Origin: Saprospiraceae bacterium
GTDB taxonomy: Bacteria; Bacteroidota; Bacteroidia; Chitinophagales; Saprospiraceae
Length of the DNA: 52,234 nucleotides
Direction: 5' to 3'
Assembly: GCA_027488855.1 (NCBI GenBank)
Contig: JAIYAV010000335.1
Location: 1 to 52,234, forward strand
Shown here: positions 17,992 to 27,807 of the stretch, piece by piece
How positions within the stretch are numbered: position 1 is the stretch's first letter
How the letters are laid out: the number at the start of each line of letters is the position of its first letter
Position numbers and translations under genes: made by a program
The notes under the pieces: generated by a model
The model's input: the letters and a program-made list of their open reading frames with translations, nothing else
Databases searched by the model: none
What the model was told of the DNA's origin: nothing

Positions 17992-19890
17992 TTACAAATT
18001 GGTTATGTTGTACACCTTTGACCAGGTTTCCAGGTTGATTACCCTCCAAAAAGGAAAATTGGGGCTTTCCATGGGCTTTTTAAATACCTCCCGAATTTTA
18101 TCGGCTTTCCAGATTCTTTTTGTAGAAAAATGGGCAGAGTGGATCAGATCAGAAACATAGCTTTTATAGGCAGGGTCACTGGAAATGTAGTCGAGGAAGG
18201 GAGTTTTGAAGCCAATTTTTTTACGATTTTGGGTAATGGAATCCGGTAGCATGGTTCCGAAAGTTTCCCTTTGGATCAGTTTTGTTACTCCATTTTTGAA
18301 TTTCAGCTCATTCGGGATGGAAAAAGCAAACTCCATCATGCGGTAGTCCATAAAGGGGGAGCGTATTTCAATGGACTGCGACATGGAAGATACATCTTCA
18401 TATTGGAGGATTTGATTGAGCCCCTCGTGATTGATCTGCTTCAAGAGGTAATTGCTTAAGTTATTCCCCTGTAAGGAAAATTGGTAAGCCGGTTGATAGT
18501 GGTGGTAATGGTCTTTTGTAAAATTATTGTTCAAATAAGCCAGGGATTTTTCCTGAAACCTGGCCCTCAGGTAGGCAGAAAAAGATTGATTGATCACCGA
18601 TTTAAACATTTGACCCAGCAGGAATCGCTTGGAATAGTGATTAAAGGTGTTCAAAGCCGAAAATTCTTTCAAAAATTTTCCACTGCGCGACAAAAGTTGG
18701 TCCACCAGATGTACCCCGGAAATGTACCGATCGTATCCGGCATAGGCTTCATCACTACCTTGCCCATTCAACACAACTTTGATGCCTCTTTCCCTGCAGG
18801 CTTTCATGATGTTGTGGTGCGCAATAGCATTAAAAGAAAAGACGGGGTGGTCTAAAGCGTAAATGGTTTTTTCAAAATCATCAATGGTTTGTTGGGTGTC
18901 GATCACCATTTCATGCAAACGAATGTGTTGGCAAGTTTTGATGAATTCCCGCGCAACGGGGGTTTCGTCGTCCTCATAATTGGGAAATGAGGCAATGAAT
19001 GCATGAATCTCATTTTGATTCAATTCTCCTTTTTGGATCAAATTGTCGGTCACTTTGGCAATGGAGGAGGAATCGAGGCCGCCGCTTAGCAATAAAGCCA
19101 CCGGAACATCACTCCGGTACCGCAATTTTACTGCACTTTCAAACAAGGCGACGTATTCTTCATAAAAACTTGCCGTGGGATCATGTTGAAATAAATTTTC
19201 TTTTAACGCCCAATATTTGTGGTGGGAAACGATGCCCTGTTCAACGATGAGGTTGTTGCCGGGTAGCAATTCAAAACAGTCTTCAAAAAATGTCTCCCCA
19301 TCATTGTTCCTATACCCATAAGCCAAATACTCGTATACTTTGCTGAGGTTGGCATTTTCAAATTTATGCACTGCATGTAGCCCTTTCAGTTCGCTGGAAA
19401 AGTACAAGACCTGATCTACGATGCAATAATAAAAAGGTTTGACCCCCATCCGATCGCGGGAGCAAAACAGCCTTTTTTTGCGGAAATCATAAATGGCAAA
19501 AGCCCACATCCCATTGAAGTGGTTGACGCAGTCATCGCCGTATTCTAGGTAACTGTTCAGGATGACTTCCGTATCCGAATCGGTTCTGAATTGGTATCCT
19601 TTGGCAATCAAGACCTGTTTTACCTCGATGTAATTGTAAATTTCTCCGTTAAAGACCAATACAACATCTTCGTTGTCACTCAACATGGGCTGATTGGCGG
19701 AGGTACTCAAATCAATGATGCTCAGTCGCCGAAAGCCCAGCCCTACCGCGTCTTTGACGAATACCCCTTCTGAGTCGGGCCCTCGGTGTGCAATGGTATC
19801 GTTCATCAACTGAAGGGTCGATTGAAATAGGCCATAGTGGCGAAACTCGTTTTTATCCTTCAGCGAAAGCATTCCGTTTATTCCACACAT
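17992..19890 (-). CDS. asnB: asparagine synthase (glutamine-hydrolysing), AsnB type
   Basis: A 632-residue two-domain enzyme. The N-terminal class II glutamine amidotransferase domain has the catalytic Cys2 (MCGINGML), HRGPDSEG and NGEIYNY. The C-terminal ATP-pyrophosphatase synthetase domain has the PP-loop SGGLDSS (269-275) and NGQGSDEAYAGY. AsnB-like enzymes inside polysaccharide clusters often amidate a uronic or amino acid substituent of the polymer and do not make free asparagine; that role is inferred from the neighbours. It begins one base after the GT2 stop and ends two bases before the next start, so it is translationally linked on both sides. Confidence 0.9.
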   Translation of the reverse strand: MCGINGMLSLKDKNEFRHYGLFQSTLQLMNDTIAHRGPDSEGVFVKDAVGLGFRRLSIIDLSTSANQPMLSDNEDVVLVFNGEIYNYIEVKQVLIAKGYQFRTDSDTEVILNSYLEYGDDCVNHFNGMWAFAIYDFRKKRLFCSRDRMGVKPFYYCIVDQVLYFSSELKGLHAVHKFENANLSKVYEYLAYGYRNNDGETFFEDCFELLPGNNLIVEQGIVSHHKYWALKENLFQHDPTASFYEEYVALFESAVKLRYRSDVPVALLLSGGLDSSSIAKVTDNLIQKGELNQNEIHAFIASFPNYEDDETPVAREFIKTCQHIRLHEMVIDTQQTIDDFEKTIYALDHPVFSFNAIAHHNIMKACRERGIKVVLNGQGSDEAYAGYDRYISGVHLVDQLLSRSGKFLKEFSALNTFNHYSKRFLLGQMFKSVINQSFSAYLRARFQEKSLAYLNNNFTKDHYHHYQPAYQFSLQGNNLSNYLLKQINHEGLNQILQYEDVSSMSQSIEIRSPFMDYRMMEFAFSIPNELKFKNGVTKLIQRETFGTMLPDSITQNRKKIGFKTPFLDYISSDPAYKSYVSDLIHSAHFSTKRIWKADKIREVFKKPMESPNFPFWRVINLETWSKVYNITNL

Positions 19891-19891
19891 G

Positions 19892-20812
19892 TTACCTTCC
19901 AGTTGAATATTCGTGAAACTTAATGTTCAATAAGCCAGCAAATCCGCCAAAACTCTCGGCGATTTTTAACACGCCGAAGTATCGATATTTAAAACCGATG
20001 GGGGTCAATACCATGGCTAAAGCGCCAACAATGAGGTAGGCCACATTCACCAGGATTTTTTTGAGCACCCGGGCATAGCGTTTTTCCAGCAGCATGATGT
20101 AGGTATAGGTATTGGCCACTCGAAACCTGCGTTTGATCAGCCATTGCAGGGTGGCTCTTTTGGCAGGAATGGTTTCATACACGGTTGCGTGTGCTGCCCA
20201 AAAAATGTTTGCCCCTTCTTTCAAAACACTGATCCCGAAATAAGTGTCTTCGGCACCCAGGGAATTGAAGCGGTTATCAAATCTAAGCTGGTGATCTTTG
20301 ATAAACTGGGCACGCATTACCAAATTTGCAGTTTCCAAATAGCTCAGTTTTTTTTGATCCTCATTTTTTTGGTAACAGAACCATTGAGCGATTTCCGGGG
20401 AGACAAAGGTTTCAAAGATTGGAATGACTGGTCCAAGCGCAAAATCTCCACGGTTGTTCACTATTGTTGCGATCAATTCATTTAACCAAGTGGGGGTTAC
20501 ATATTGGTCGTCATCTACGCTCACCATGTAGTCTGGTTCTAGGCGCAATGCTTGGTCGATGATTTCATTTCTGACATTGGAGAGCCCCTTGGTTGGGCAG
20601 TTGATATAGTGCACGCAAAAAGGGGCGGCAGCGTTTTTGCTCCACTTGGCTGTGATTGGTTCTCCCGTTTTTTCAACATCATTGTCAACGATGATGAGGT
20701 CAACCTGCTTAATCAATGCGGGATCCAAGTGACAGGCAAAAATGCTTTGTAGGAGTTTGTCCAGCATCGCTGGCCTTTTGTAGGTCGGGATACCAATGGT
20801 TATTTTGTACAT
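19892..20812 (-). CDS. GT2 family glycosyltransferase
   Basis: A 306-residue GT-A enzyme with the N-terminal nucleotide fold TIGIPTYKRP, the metal-binding acidic triad VSVDDDQYVTP (Asp100-102) and a later GAEDTYFG acidic motif for the base catalyst. A C-terminal hydrophobic segment (about 250-275) may tether it to the membrane. It is the first gene of the distal block of the locus, and element C lies between it and the upstream GT4. It probably transfers a sugar to the growing undecaprenyl-linked unit. Confidence 0.88.
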   Translation of the reverse strand: MYKITIGIPTYKRPAMLDKLLQSIFACHLDPALIKQVDLIIVDNDVEKTGEPITAKWSKNAAAPFCVHYINCPTKGLSNVRNEIIDQALRLEPDYMVSVDDDQYVTPTWLNELIATIVNNRGDFALGPVIPIFETFVSPEIAQWFCYQKNEDQKKLSYLETANLVMRAQFIKDHQLRFDNRFNSLGAEDTYFGISVLKEGANIFWAAHATVYETIPAKRATLQWLIKRRFRVANTYTYIMLLEKRYARVLKKILVNVAYLIVGALAMVLTPIGFKYRYFGVLKIAESFGGFAGLLNIKFHEYSTGR

Positions 20813-20866
20813 GTTTTTTGGGGGATGATGGAAGATGATGAATTAGGCTTTACCTCAAACTGGACG

Positions 20867-21092
20867 TTTTGCTCGGAGGACATGAATTGCCTCCAGCTTT
20901 AGCTGGTGGTTCGAAGGTCAGGTCTTGAATGGGCTTTAGCCCAAATCTAAATTTTGCAAATGGGGCTAAAGCCCAGAAACTAGCGTTCACTGCTTATCCA
21001 CCAGCTAAAGCTGGAGGCAATTCATGCGCTTAGAACCTAAGATTTGATAACGGTTATTTCAAAAAATTTCAATTCATGTCCTCCGAGCAAAA
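20867..21092. repeat. nested palindromic element C
   Basis: The outer arms, 20867-20889 and 21070-21092, are perfect inverted copies of 23 bases. The middle arms, 20883-20909 and 20998-21024, are perfect over 27 bases, with core CTCCAGCTTTAGCTGG. The central pair is GGGCTTTAGCCC and GGGCTAAAGCCC. The right arm overlaps the 3' end of the GT4 gene, encoding its last six residues and its TGA. This palindrome splits the polysaccharide locus into two blocks and could attenuate read-through. Confidence 0.88.
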
Positions 21093-22420
21093 GGCCCGGT
21101 AGTATGCAATTCTCTTGCTACAGCCGAACAAATCGTTTCTTTAAATTCTCTGGAGACTATGCTCAAATCGTGGCGCATCGCAGCAATTTCCTGAGCATTT
21201 TGAGCCAGATTTTTCCTTGCGCTTTCATCCAGGATCAATGCTTTGATGGCTCTTGATAAATCCTCCACTTTGTTTTCAGTCACCACCGCTGCCCAGCCAT
21301 AATCCTCGGCGTATTTCACCGCTGCCGTGTCCTTGGGTGCAAAAAGTACAATTGGCGTTCCACTGATCATGTATTCCGAAGCTTTGGTAGGCATGGAATA
21401 CTTGATGTATTGGGTAGCTATGGTAGAAAAATCGTAAGGCAAGATCAGCAGATCAGCTTCGGAAAATACCCTGGGCAGCTCTTTGTAGGGAACAAATTTC
21501 CGGTGCTGCACACAGGAATAAGCGGCAGCCCAGTCTGGAATTTCTGCGGTTTGTAATACGAATGTGATGGAAAACTTTAGCTCCTCATTCAAGGCTTGAA
21601 TTGTTTTTGCAATGGTTTTGAGCGAGTTTTGAATACCCAGGCCGGTTCGGCCGGCATAGAGTAGGGTAGGGGGGGCATTCAGTGCATAGTTTGCGCGTTG
21701 GTATTGTTTCCAAAAATCAGCATCAATCGGATTGTGAAAGGCTGTGAATGTTTTGCCATACCTCCGCTGGTATTCCTCCGACATGTAGTCGGAAATGCTC
21801 AGCAATACCGTGCAGCTTTCCAGTAGCACTCTGAATTCGCGGTCAATTTTCCGCTGCCAATAGTGTTTGAACAGGCCCTCGCTGCTGATGATGGTCGGCC
21901 AATCGTCCATCATGTGGAGGATCATGTTTTTTTGGAGGTAGGCCTGCACTGCAATACAAAAGGCGATTGACCCCCTGTCCGAACATTGAGCATAAATGAC
22001 ATCCGGCTTGAATTCATCTAACCAGTCACAAAATTCTTTTGACAATTGGTGGCTTGAAGCCGCATGAAACAAGCCTAGATATTCCAACAAAGGATAAAAG
22101 ACTTTTGTGATCAGCTGCACCCGAAACTTAGAGACAGGCAGTGTTAAATTTTGAATGGGTTTTTCATCAAAGCTGACCAGTCCTGAAGGGTATTTCCGCT
22201 TGAGTAGGTTAAAAGGAAACACCCATTTGTGCTCTTTTTCTCCCAACTGATAATAGGTGCGACAAATGCTGGTGTCGATGTTGTCCTGGAGCAAATAGCC
22301 ACTGCAAGCAACCGCCAATTTACTGCTGTCCCAACCGGTAAATAAATTAGATAAGGTGATCCCTCCTCCTGTATCGGTGTTAAAGGGCTGGTTGAGAATG
22401 AGTACTTTGGGTGTAGTCAT
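21074..22420 (-). CDS. GT4 family glycosyltransferase
   Basis: A 448-residue GT-B-like protein (PKVLILNQPFNTDTGGGITL at the N-terminus, then DVIYAQCSDRGS, LLYAGRTGLGIQNS, and MPTKASEYMISGTPIV in the C-terminal donor domain). The start ATG overlaps the stop of the polymerase gene by four bases (ATGA), which indicates translational coupling. The final residues PFARRT and the stop come from the arm of palindrome C, so the natural C-terminus may have been changed by insertion of that element. Donor and acceptor are unknown. Confidence 0.85.
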   Translation of the reverse strand: MTTPKVLILNQPFNTDTGGGITLSNLFTGWDSSKLAVACSGYLLQDNIDTSICRTYYQLGEKEHKWVFPFNLLKRKYPSGLVSFDEKPIQNLTLPVSKFRVQLITKVFYPLLEYLGLFHAASSHQLSKEFCDWLDEFKPDVIYAQCSDRGSIAFCIAVQAYLQKNMILHMMDDWPTIISSEGLFKHYWQRKIDREFRVLLESCTVLLSISDYMSEEYQRRYGKTFTAFHNPIDADFWKQYQRANYALNAPPTLLYAGRTGLGIQNSLKTIAKTIQALNEELKFSITFVLQTAEIPDWAAAYSCVQHRKFVPYKELPRVFSEADLLILPYDFSTIATQYIKYSMPTKASEYMISGTPIVLFAPKDTAAVKYAEDYGWAAVVTENKVEDLSRAIKALILDESARKNLAQNAQEIAAMRHDLSIVSREFKETICSAVARELHTTGPFARRT

Positions 22421-23712
22421 GAAGGTGATGGGTTAAAATACAATTTCAATATTTGATCGGGAAGCATTCGAATGGCTTTGGAATAACCGATTCCTACTGC
22501 AATCCAAACCAGCAGATAGTTCAGCGTAAAGGTGTTGACCGTGGATGGATACATGTTGATCAGGGCAAAAATGATCCAGATTCCAGCGGCTTTGGCAAAA
22601 AGATTTTTGGAGGAAAAAATGCTCAGAAAAGCTGCCGGAAGGGCAATCAACAGCAGTAGGCCAAAACTGACCAGGCCTCCTTTTAAGATGATTTGCAAAT
22701 AATCGGTTTCGATGACGTTTCGAAATCCCGTACGATTGTCTGGGTCAATCCCGGGGCAATAATATTCCCCAAACAGGCCTTTTCCAATCAGCCAGTCCGT
22801 GGTCGTCATGTCCTGGTAAAAACAGACTTCTACATTGCTTCTGGTGTCTTCAAGTCCTCGATCTTTGAGATAGGTAAACAAGGTGCCTTCTTGAACAATA
22901 CTCCAGCCATATACAACCAATGCCCCGCAGCAGACCAATGAAAAAACAATCACTAAAACCCTGGCTTTGCTTTTATACAAGTAAATAAAATAAGCCAGCA
23001 ACAAAGGCACACTCGCCATAAAAAGGAGGCCGCGCCGTGCTTTCAGAATGGCCAAAAGGATAATCGTCAACACGATGATTAAAGCAAGAATTTTCCGTTG
23101 CTTGGAATGGTAGATAAATGTCAGCAAGATAAAAGTGGTAGGCATTGCAAGCGTCCTGGTGAAAGTTTCCACGATGGTTCTGCTGACCAAATTCTCACGA
23201 TCCGCAAAAATGATCTCTCTGGCAAAAAGGACACTCAAGCCTAAAAAAACCAGACCCAAGAGCAAAATGACGTCAAATAGTCTTTTGTAAAAAAATAGAT
23301 TTTTGGGAAACAACAACAGCAGCGGGGTGAAATACAAAAAAACGCCAAACCAGGCATCAAAAAGCATCCCCTTAATCAAATCGTAGTCTAAGGTGATCCC
23401 TCGGGCAATTACCCCCATCAACCAAAAAAAATAAAGGACAAAAAGAACCCTGAGGTAAAGGTTGTCAAATGTAAAGCGGAGTTGAGAAAAAAGGCCCACC
23501 CAGAATAGCGCCAAACCTAGGCTCTGGAAAGCCTGGCAAACGATCCAGTTTACATAGGTTGTTTGAGCAACGGTATACCCAATTGTGTACATCAAAAAAC
23601 CCAGCCAAAACAGATCGAGCAGCCTTTGGTCTTTTCGGGGAAGGCTAAGGTGCTTTAAGTAGGCAGCATCACCAATCAGTAAGAGAGTCGGGTTGTTTTT
23701 GCTCACTTCCAT
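22417..23712 (-). CDS. O-antigen polymerase/ligase-like membrane protein (Wzy-type)
   Basis: A 431-residue protein made of about ten hydrophobic segments, with a larger periplasmic loop at about residues 285-345 (RSNVEVCFYQDMTTTDWLIG, then NVIETDYLQIILKGG). The ETDYLQIILKGG segment is typical of Wzy/WaaL-family enzymes. It should polymerise repeat units on the periplasmic side after flipping. Sequence conservation in this family is low, so the call rests on topology, the loop and position between two GT4 genes. The neighbours are fused by a one-base gap upstream and a four-base overlap downstream. Confidence 0.78.
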   Translation of the reverse strand: MEVSKNNPTLLLIGDAAYLKHLSLPRKDQRLLDLFWLGFLMYTIGYTVAQTTYVNWIVCQAFQSLGLALFWVGLFSQLRFTFDNLYLRVLFVLYFFWLMGVIARGITLDYDLIKGMLFDAWFGVFLYFTPLLLLFPKNLFFYKRLFDVILLLGLVFLGLSVLFAREIIFADRENLVSRTIVETFTRTLAMPTTFILLTFIYHSKQRKILALIIVLTIILLAILKARRGLLFMASVPLLLAYFIYLYKSKARVLVIVFSLVCCGALVVYGWSIVQEGTLFTYLKDRGLEDTRSNVEVCFYQDMTTTDWLIGKGLFGEYYCPGIDPDNRTGFRNVIETDYLQIILKGGLVSFGLLLLIALPAAFLSIFSSKNLFAKAAGIWIIFALINMYPSTVNTFTLNYLLVWIAVGIGYSKAIRMLPDQILKLYFNPSPS

Positions 23713-23713
23713 G

Positions 23714-24943
23714 TCAAGCCAGAGGTTTTATGGCTTCCAACAACTCCAGGTGTTTATCTATGCTCAGCCAGTTGTCCATTTCTATCGGAGGGCGTACTTG
23801 CAACTCATGGGTTAAACAAAAATGGATGCCTCTGCTGAGGTCTTCCACATCTTTGTAGGTGGCCAGGTAGCCATTGATCTCATGCTGGATCAAATCAGGG
23901 ATACCGCCAGTATTAAAAGCAACTACGGGGGTTCCACACGCCAGCGATTCAAAAATGGTATAAGGCAGGTTGTCGGCCAGCGAGGGTGCGATGAATACAT
24001 CTGCTGCGTTGTACAGCACGGCCAAAGTATATTCGTCCTTCAGTTGCCCCATGAATCGGGTTGGAAAGGGAATGGCTTCCGAAATTTTGGGATCGTCACC
24101 AGTACCAAAGATCAGGACTGAGGTTTTTCCAGTCTGCCCTCTTTGGTGAAATAACTTTAAAGCTGCCTTCAGATATTCCCAGCCTTTGTAAGGGCTTTGT
24201 ACATGAGCCGCGCCGAATAAAATAACTTGCTCTTCAGGGTCAATATTCAAGATTTCCCTGGCCAGTTTTTTGCTAAAAGGTTTAAATACGGTTCGGTCGA
24301 GTACATTCGGGATGTGAAACAAGGGTTTGTTGCGGGTCAAAGCGGATTGCTGGGCACAGTCGTATAGCCATTTGCTGGGGGAAACGAAGAATAAATTATC
24401 GTATTTGGAATAGAGTTTTAATTTTTTTTCGAACCCTCTGGTCGAAAGATCCCTTTCTTTTGAATCCGGGAAACATTGGCAATTGTGGCACTTTATTTTA
24501 TACTTTTCACAATCAAAACTATAGTGACATCCCCCGGTAAGGTAGCACATGTCGTGCAGGATGACAATGATCGGCTTTCCCAATTTTGCCAATTGTTCAA
24601 TATTGACGAGGCTCAAAAAACCATGATGTACCCAGTGTAGGTAAATGGCATCGGCTTGTTTGACCTGTTCCAACTGGGAAACATTTGACCCGAATGAGGA
24701 ATAAGAAAACAAGCCAAAATCTTTATTGGTCTTGCGCGCTAGATGTTCATTCAATTTGTAACTCAAGGCCGATACCAATGCTTGTTTTTTACCCAATTTG
24801 ACCTGGGTAATGCTATCCGGTACTTCAGAATACAGCGATACGATGCTGGAGCTTATCCCTACCTTAATGAATTCATCGTGAAGTCTTCTGCCAAAATCCC
24901 CTGAAGAGGTGGAACGGTACTGAAATTGTACAATTTTTATCAT
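23714..24943 (-). CDS. GT4 family glycosyltransferase (WcaC-like)
   Basis: A 409-residue GT-B enzyme. It has a cysteine-containing N-terminal region (LHDMCYLTGGCHYSFDC, then CHNCQCFP) that is typical of colanic-acid-type glycosyltransferases. The donor domain reads LFGAAHVQSPYKGWEYL and ends ADNLPYTIFESLACGTPVVAF. The latter contains NLPYTIFES, where the E-x7-E first position is Asp. The cysteine cluster could hold a metal. It lies seven bases after the flippase stop and one base before the polymerase start. Confidence 0.86.
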   Translation of the reverse strand: MIKIVQFQYRSTSSGDFGRRLHDEFIKVGISSSIVSLYSEVPDSITQVKLGKKQALVSALSYKLNEHLARKTNKDFGLFSYSSFGSNVSQLEQVKQADAIYLHWVHHGFLSLVNIEQLAKLGKPIIVILHDMCYLTGGCHYSFDCEKYKIKCHNCQCFPDSKERDLSTRGFEKKLKLYSKYDNLFFVSPSKWLYDCAQQSALTRNKPLFHIPNVLDRTVFKPFSKKLAREILNIDPEEQVILFGAAHVQSPYKGWEYLKAALKLFHQRGQTGKTSVLIFGTGDDPKISEAIPFPTRFMGQLKDEYTLAVLYNAADVFIAPSLADNLPYTIFESLACGTPVVAFNTGGIPDLIQHEINGYLATYKDVEDLSRGIHFCLTHELQVRPPIEMDNWLSIDKHLELLEAIKPLA

Positions 24944-24950
24944 GCATCAA

Positions 24951-26309
24951 TTATTTAGCCCAAATGCCTCGTTTATTTTTTTCGATGATTTGAAAATACT
25001 GGATGGGTGCCAAGATGAAGCCGTTGAAATTTGCTATGATCGCTGCGATAAATACGGCATGAACACCAATGTGAAAGTATTTTATCAATACCAGGCATGA
25101 AAAGATGTACACAAAAGGGCTGATTAGACTGGCAAAAAACTGCAACCTCAGGGCACTAATGCCGTTTAAAAAAGCCACGTAGATGTTGCTAAAAATAGTG
25201 ACATTGAAAAATAAGAACCCCCAAAACGACAACTGAAAATCAATGTGTACCGTACCTTTCCCCAGCCATAAATCATATACATTGCTCGCCAAAAGCAGCA
25301 TGACCATACTCATCCCCACCAACAGCAAATTCAAAACGTTGTAATATTTTATGCTGCTTTTTATCCAGGAAATTTCCCCTTTGAAAAATGCTTCGGTTGA
25401 AGCGGACCAAAATGGAGTGACAAAAATGACCGCGATCATTTCCAATACCCCAAAATATTTATACACCACGTTATACGAAACCACATCTGCAGTACTGAAA
25501 TTTTGAGCAATAATGATGTTCGCCGTCTGGAATTGGATGATGAACGCGATTTGAATCACAAAGAAAAACAGCCCCAGATTGAGCAGGTCTTTGGAGTACG
25601 CCAATTTCACTTTACTCCACCGGGGTCTGTATTGGTGATAGGCACCCCGGAAGAAAAAAACATTCACCACCGTCAAGACCACCAATGGGGAAATACACAG
25701 CGCGAGGCCAAGGCGGGTTAGGGAACCTTCCGTGGTTTTCATCAGCAGAAAGATGAACAGCAAGGACAACAACTGCCCTGAAAAGTCAATCAAGGCTACT
25801 TTCGAGGGATTTTGATCCGCAGTCAAAATGGTAGTGATGATCCTCAACACGAACTGGATGCAGAAGTAGGTAAATACAATCACGGCCAGAATAGACACCT
25901 CCGACCGCATCTCGCTGGAAACCCCCAGCAATTTCGCCCAGTTCAGCAATGGATTGATGGACAAAAAAAGCAGCCAAACCACTAAAAAAGCGGACCCCAG
26001 CAAGGCATAGGCGGTGCTGACGTACACCTGGGCTTTGTCGTCGTCCCCTTCGGCTTTGGCTCCGGCAAACTTGTTGCGCAATCCCTGGGTCAATCCAATG
26101 TCAAAAAAGCTAACCCAGGCTACCATCGAACTGATGGTCAGCCAAATACCGTACCTCGACGGATTGATGTAGTCAATCGTCAATGGAACCATAATCAAGC
26201 TGACCATTACACTGCCTCCTTTGATCAAGATACTCTCAACAATGTTTTTTTTGATTTTGACACTTCTTTGGTGCCCTTTATTGATGATATTCAGGAGTTT
26301 AGAATGCAT
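24951..26309 (-). CDS. polysaccharide flippase, Wzx/MOP superfamily
   Basis: A 452-residue integral membrane protein with about 12 predicted helices. The N-terminal segment KGGSVMVSLIMVPLTIDYIN and RYGIWLTISS are typical of the polysaccharide transporter family. It would move the undecaprenyl-linked repeat unit from the cytoplasmic to the periplasmic face. The start overlaps the end of the priming transferase gene by 11 bases. A basic N-terminal tail (HQRSVKIKKN) precedes the first helix. Confidence 0.86.
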   Translation of the reverse strand: MHSKLLNIINKGHQRSVKIKKNIVESILIKGGSVMVSLIMVPLTIDYINPSRYGIWLTISSMVAWVSFFDIGLTQGLRNKFAGAKAEGDDDKAQVYVSTAYALLGSAFLVVWLLFLSINPLLNWAKLLGVSSEMRSEVSILAVIVFTYFCIQFVLRIITTILTADQNPSKVALIDFSGQLLSLLFIFLLMKTTEGSLTRLGLALCISPLVVLTVVNVFFFRGAYHQYRPRWSKVKLAYSKDLLNLGLFFFVIQIAFIIQFQTANIIIAQNFSTADVVSYNVVYKYFGVLEMIAVIFVTPFWSASTEAFFKGEISWIKSSIKYYNVLNLLLVGMSMVMLLLASNVYDLWLGKGTVHIDFQLSFWGFLFFNVTIFSNIYVAFLNGISALRLQFFASLISPFVYIFSCLVLIKYFHIGVHAVFIAAIIANFNGFILAPIQYFQIIEKNKRGIWAK

Positions 26310-27762
26310 TGTCTTCTCCTTTTGCCATGTTCAATACAGTGAGAAAGATACATTTGCAATCAAACCAAAAACTCCAGTTTTCGATGTAGTTCACATCGTG
26401 TTCTACTCTTTTGTCCATCTGGTACAGCTCTTTGGTTGGGCCTCTCCAGCCACTGACTTGCGCCCAACCCGTGATGCCGGGCTTTACCTCATGCCGAATC
26501 ATGTACTTGTCGATCAGTTTGGAGTAGTCTTCCGTATGCTGGAGCATGTGGGGCCGTGGACCCACTACCGACATATCGCCTTTGAGTACATTAAAAAATT
26601 GAGGCATTTCGTCAATATTGGTTTTTCTGAAAATTGCGCCCATTTGGGTAATGCGGGAATCTCTTCGGGTAGCCTGTTGGCGATCACTTTTCCCGTTGAC
26701 CTCCATTGTTCTGAATTTGATGCAGTTGAAGGGTTTGTTCCAATATCCTGTTCTTTTTTGCAGGAAAAAGACGGGACCCTTTGATTCCATTTTGATCATA
26801 AGGATGATCAGCGGAAAAAGCCAGGGGAAAATCAATACAATCACCAACAAACTGAAAACAATGTCGAAAACCCGTTTGAGAATCTTGTTTTGGAGCAAAC
26901 ACAAAGGCTCCTGTTTCCGGCGAAAAATCGGCAAATGTGCAAATTGTTCCAACTGAATGCCTCGTTCAAAAAGATCGACCTCAAGGGGGACAATTTCAAA
27001 ATCGATGTAACGGTTTCGACACAGCTGGATAATGTTTTTTACACTTTGTTTGGATAAATCACTACAGAAATACAAGAGCTTGCTGATGCTGCTGTTTTTA
27101 TTCAAATAAGCTTCGATGTCTTCAAAATCCCCCAGGTTGCTCACTTCTGGTATTGCTTCAGCCCCGAAGCGGCCCACGCACAAAACGTGGTCTCCATATA
27201 GCGAGGAAAGCACCAATTGGAGGTGTTGGAGATCGGAACCTCCCCCTCCAACCACTGCATAAGTCAACCCAACGGTTCTATTTCTAATGTAATTGCGGAT
27301 TGCAAAATGCGAAATACCAGCAAGCAGCAAAAAGGAAAAAAAGGCGGGTATCAAAAAGTGGGTCTGAAAAACGCTGAAAAAAAACTGGTAATAAACCAAG
27401 CTGATCAATCCAAGATAGATCAACACACTCCAGAATAAGTCCTTGATTTTTAGATTCAATTTAACCCCTTCAAAAACCTGGTAGACATTCGTAAACGTAG
27501 CTGTCAAAAGCCAGATGACATTGATACACAATACCAAATAGGGTAGGGTGTTCATCACAGCTGGCTCAAATCCCTGGTTGTATGAGATTTGTACCAGTAG
27601 AAACCCGAATAAGCACAAGTTTAACCAAACCGCGTCCAATGCGATCGCCAGGTATAAGTAGCGATCGGTATTCCTTTCCATCCTGGTTTTATCGGAAATT
27701 GCTATTTCTCGACGAACAAATGGTTCCTTCAATCCAGGCAATTGTGTTAGAATTTGATTCAT
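26299..27762 (-). CDS. undecaprenyl-phosphate sugar phosphotransferase (priming enzyme)
   Basis: A 487-residue polyprenyl-phosphate hexose-1-phosphate transferase of the WcaJ/WbaP type. The N-terminal half has four to five membrane helices, then a Rossmann-like soluble domain (AVVGGGGSDLQ). The C-terminal catalytic domain reads KRVFDIVFSLLVIVL, GPVFFLQKRTGYWNKPF, KFRTM, DEMPQFFNVLKGDMSVVGPR and VKPGITGWAQVSG. It starts the repeat unit by moving a sugar-1-phosphate, often glucose or galactose, to undecaprenyl phosphate. It lies 45 bases after the tyrosine kinase gene. Confidence 0.92.
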   Translation of the reverse strand: MNQILTQLPGLKEPFVRREIAISDKTRMERNTDRYLYLAIALDAVWLNLCLFGFLLVQISYNQGFEPAVMNTLPYLVLCINVIWLLTATFTNVYQVFEGVKLNLKIKDLFWSVLIYLGLISLVYYQFFFSVFQTHFLIPAFFSFLLLAGISHFAIRNYIRNRTVGLTYAVVGGGGSDLQHLQLVLSSLYGDHVLCVGRFGAEAIPEVSNLGDFEDIEAYLNKNSSISKLLYFCSDLSKQSVKNIIQLCRNRYIDFEIVPLEVDLFERGIQLEQFAHLPIFRRKQEPLCLLQNKILKRVFDIVFSLLVIVLIFPWLFPLIILMIKMESKGPVFFLQKRTGYWNKPFNCIKFRTMEVNGKSDRQQATRRDSRITQMGAIFRKTNIDEMPQFFNVLKGDMSVVGPRPHMLQHTEDYSKLIDKYMIRHEVKPGITGWAQVSGWRGPTKELYQMDKRVEHDVNYIENWSFWFDCKCIFLTVLNMAKGEDNAF

Positions 27763-27807
27763 GGCAAAAATTTAAGCAGGTTGTTTACTCAAATGCTGGT
27801 GATTTTA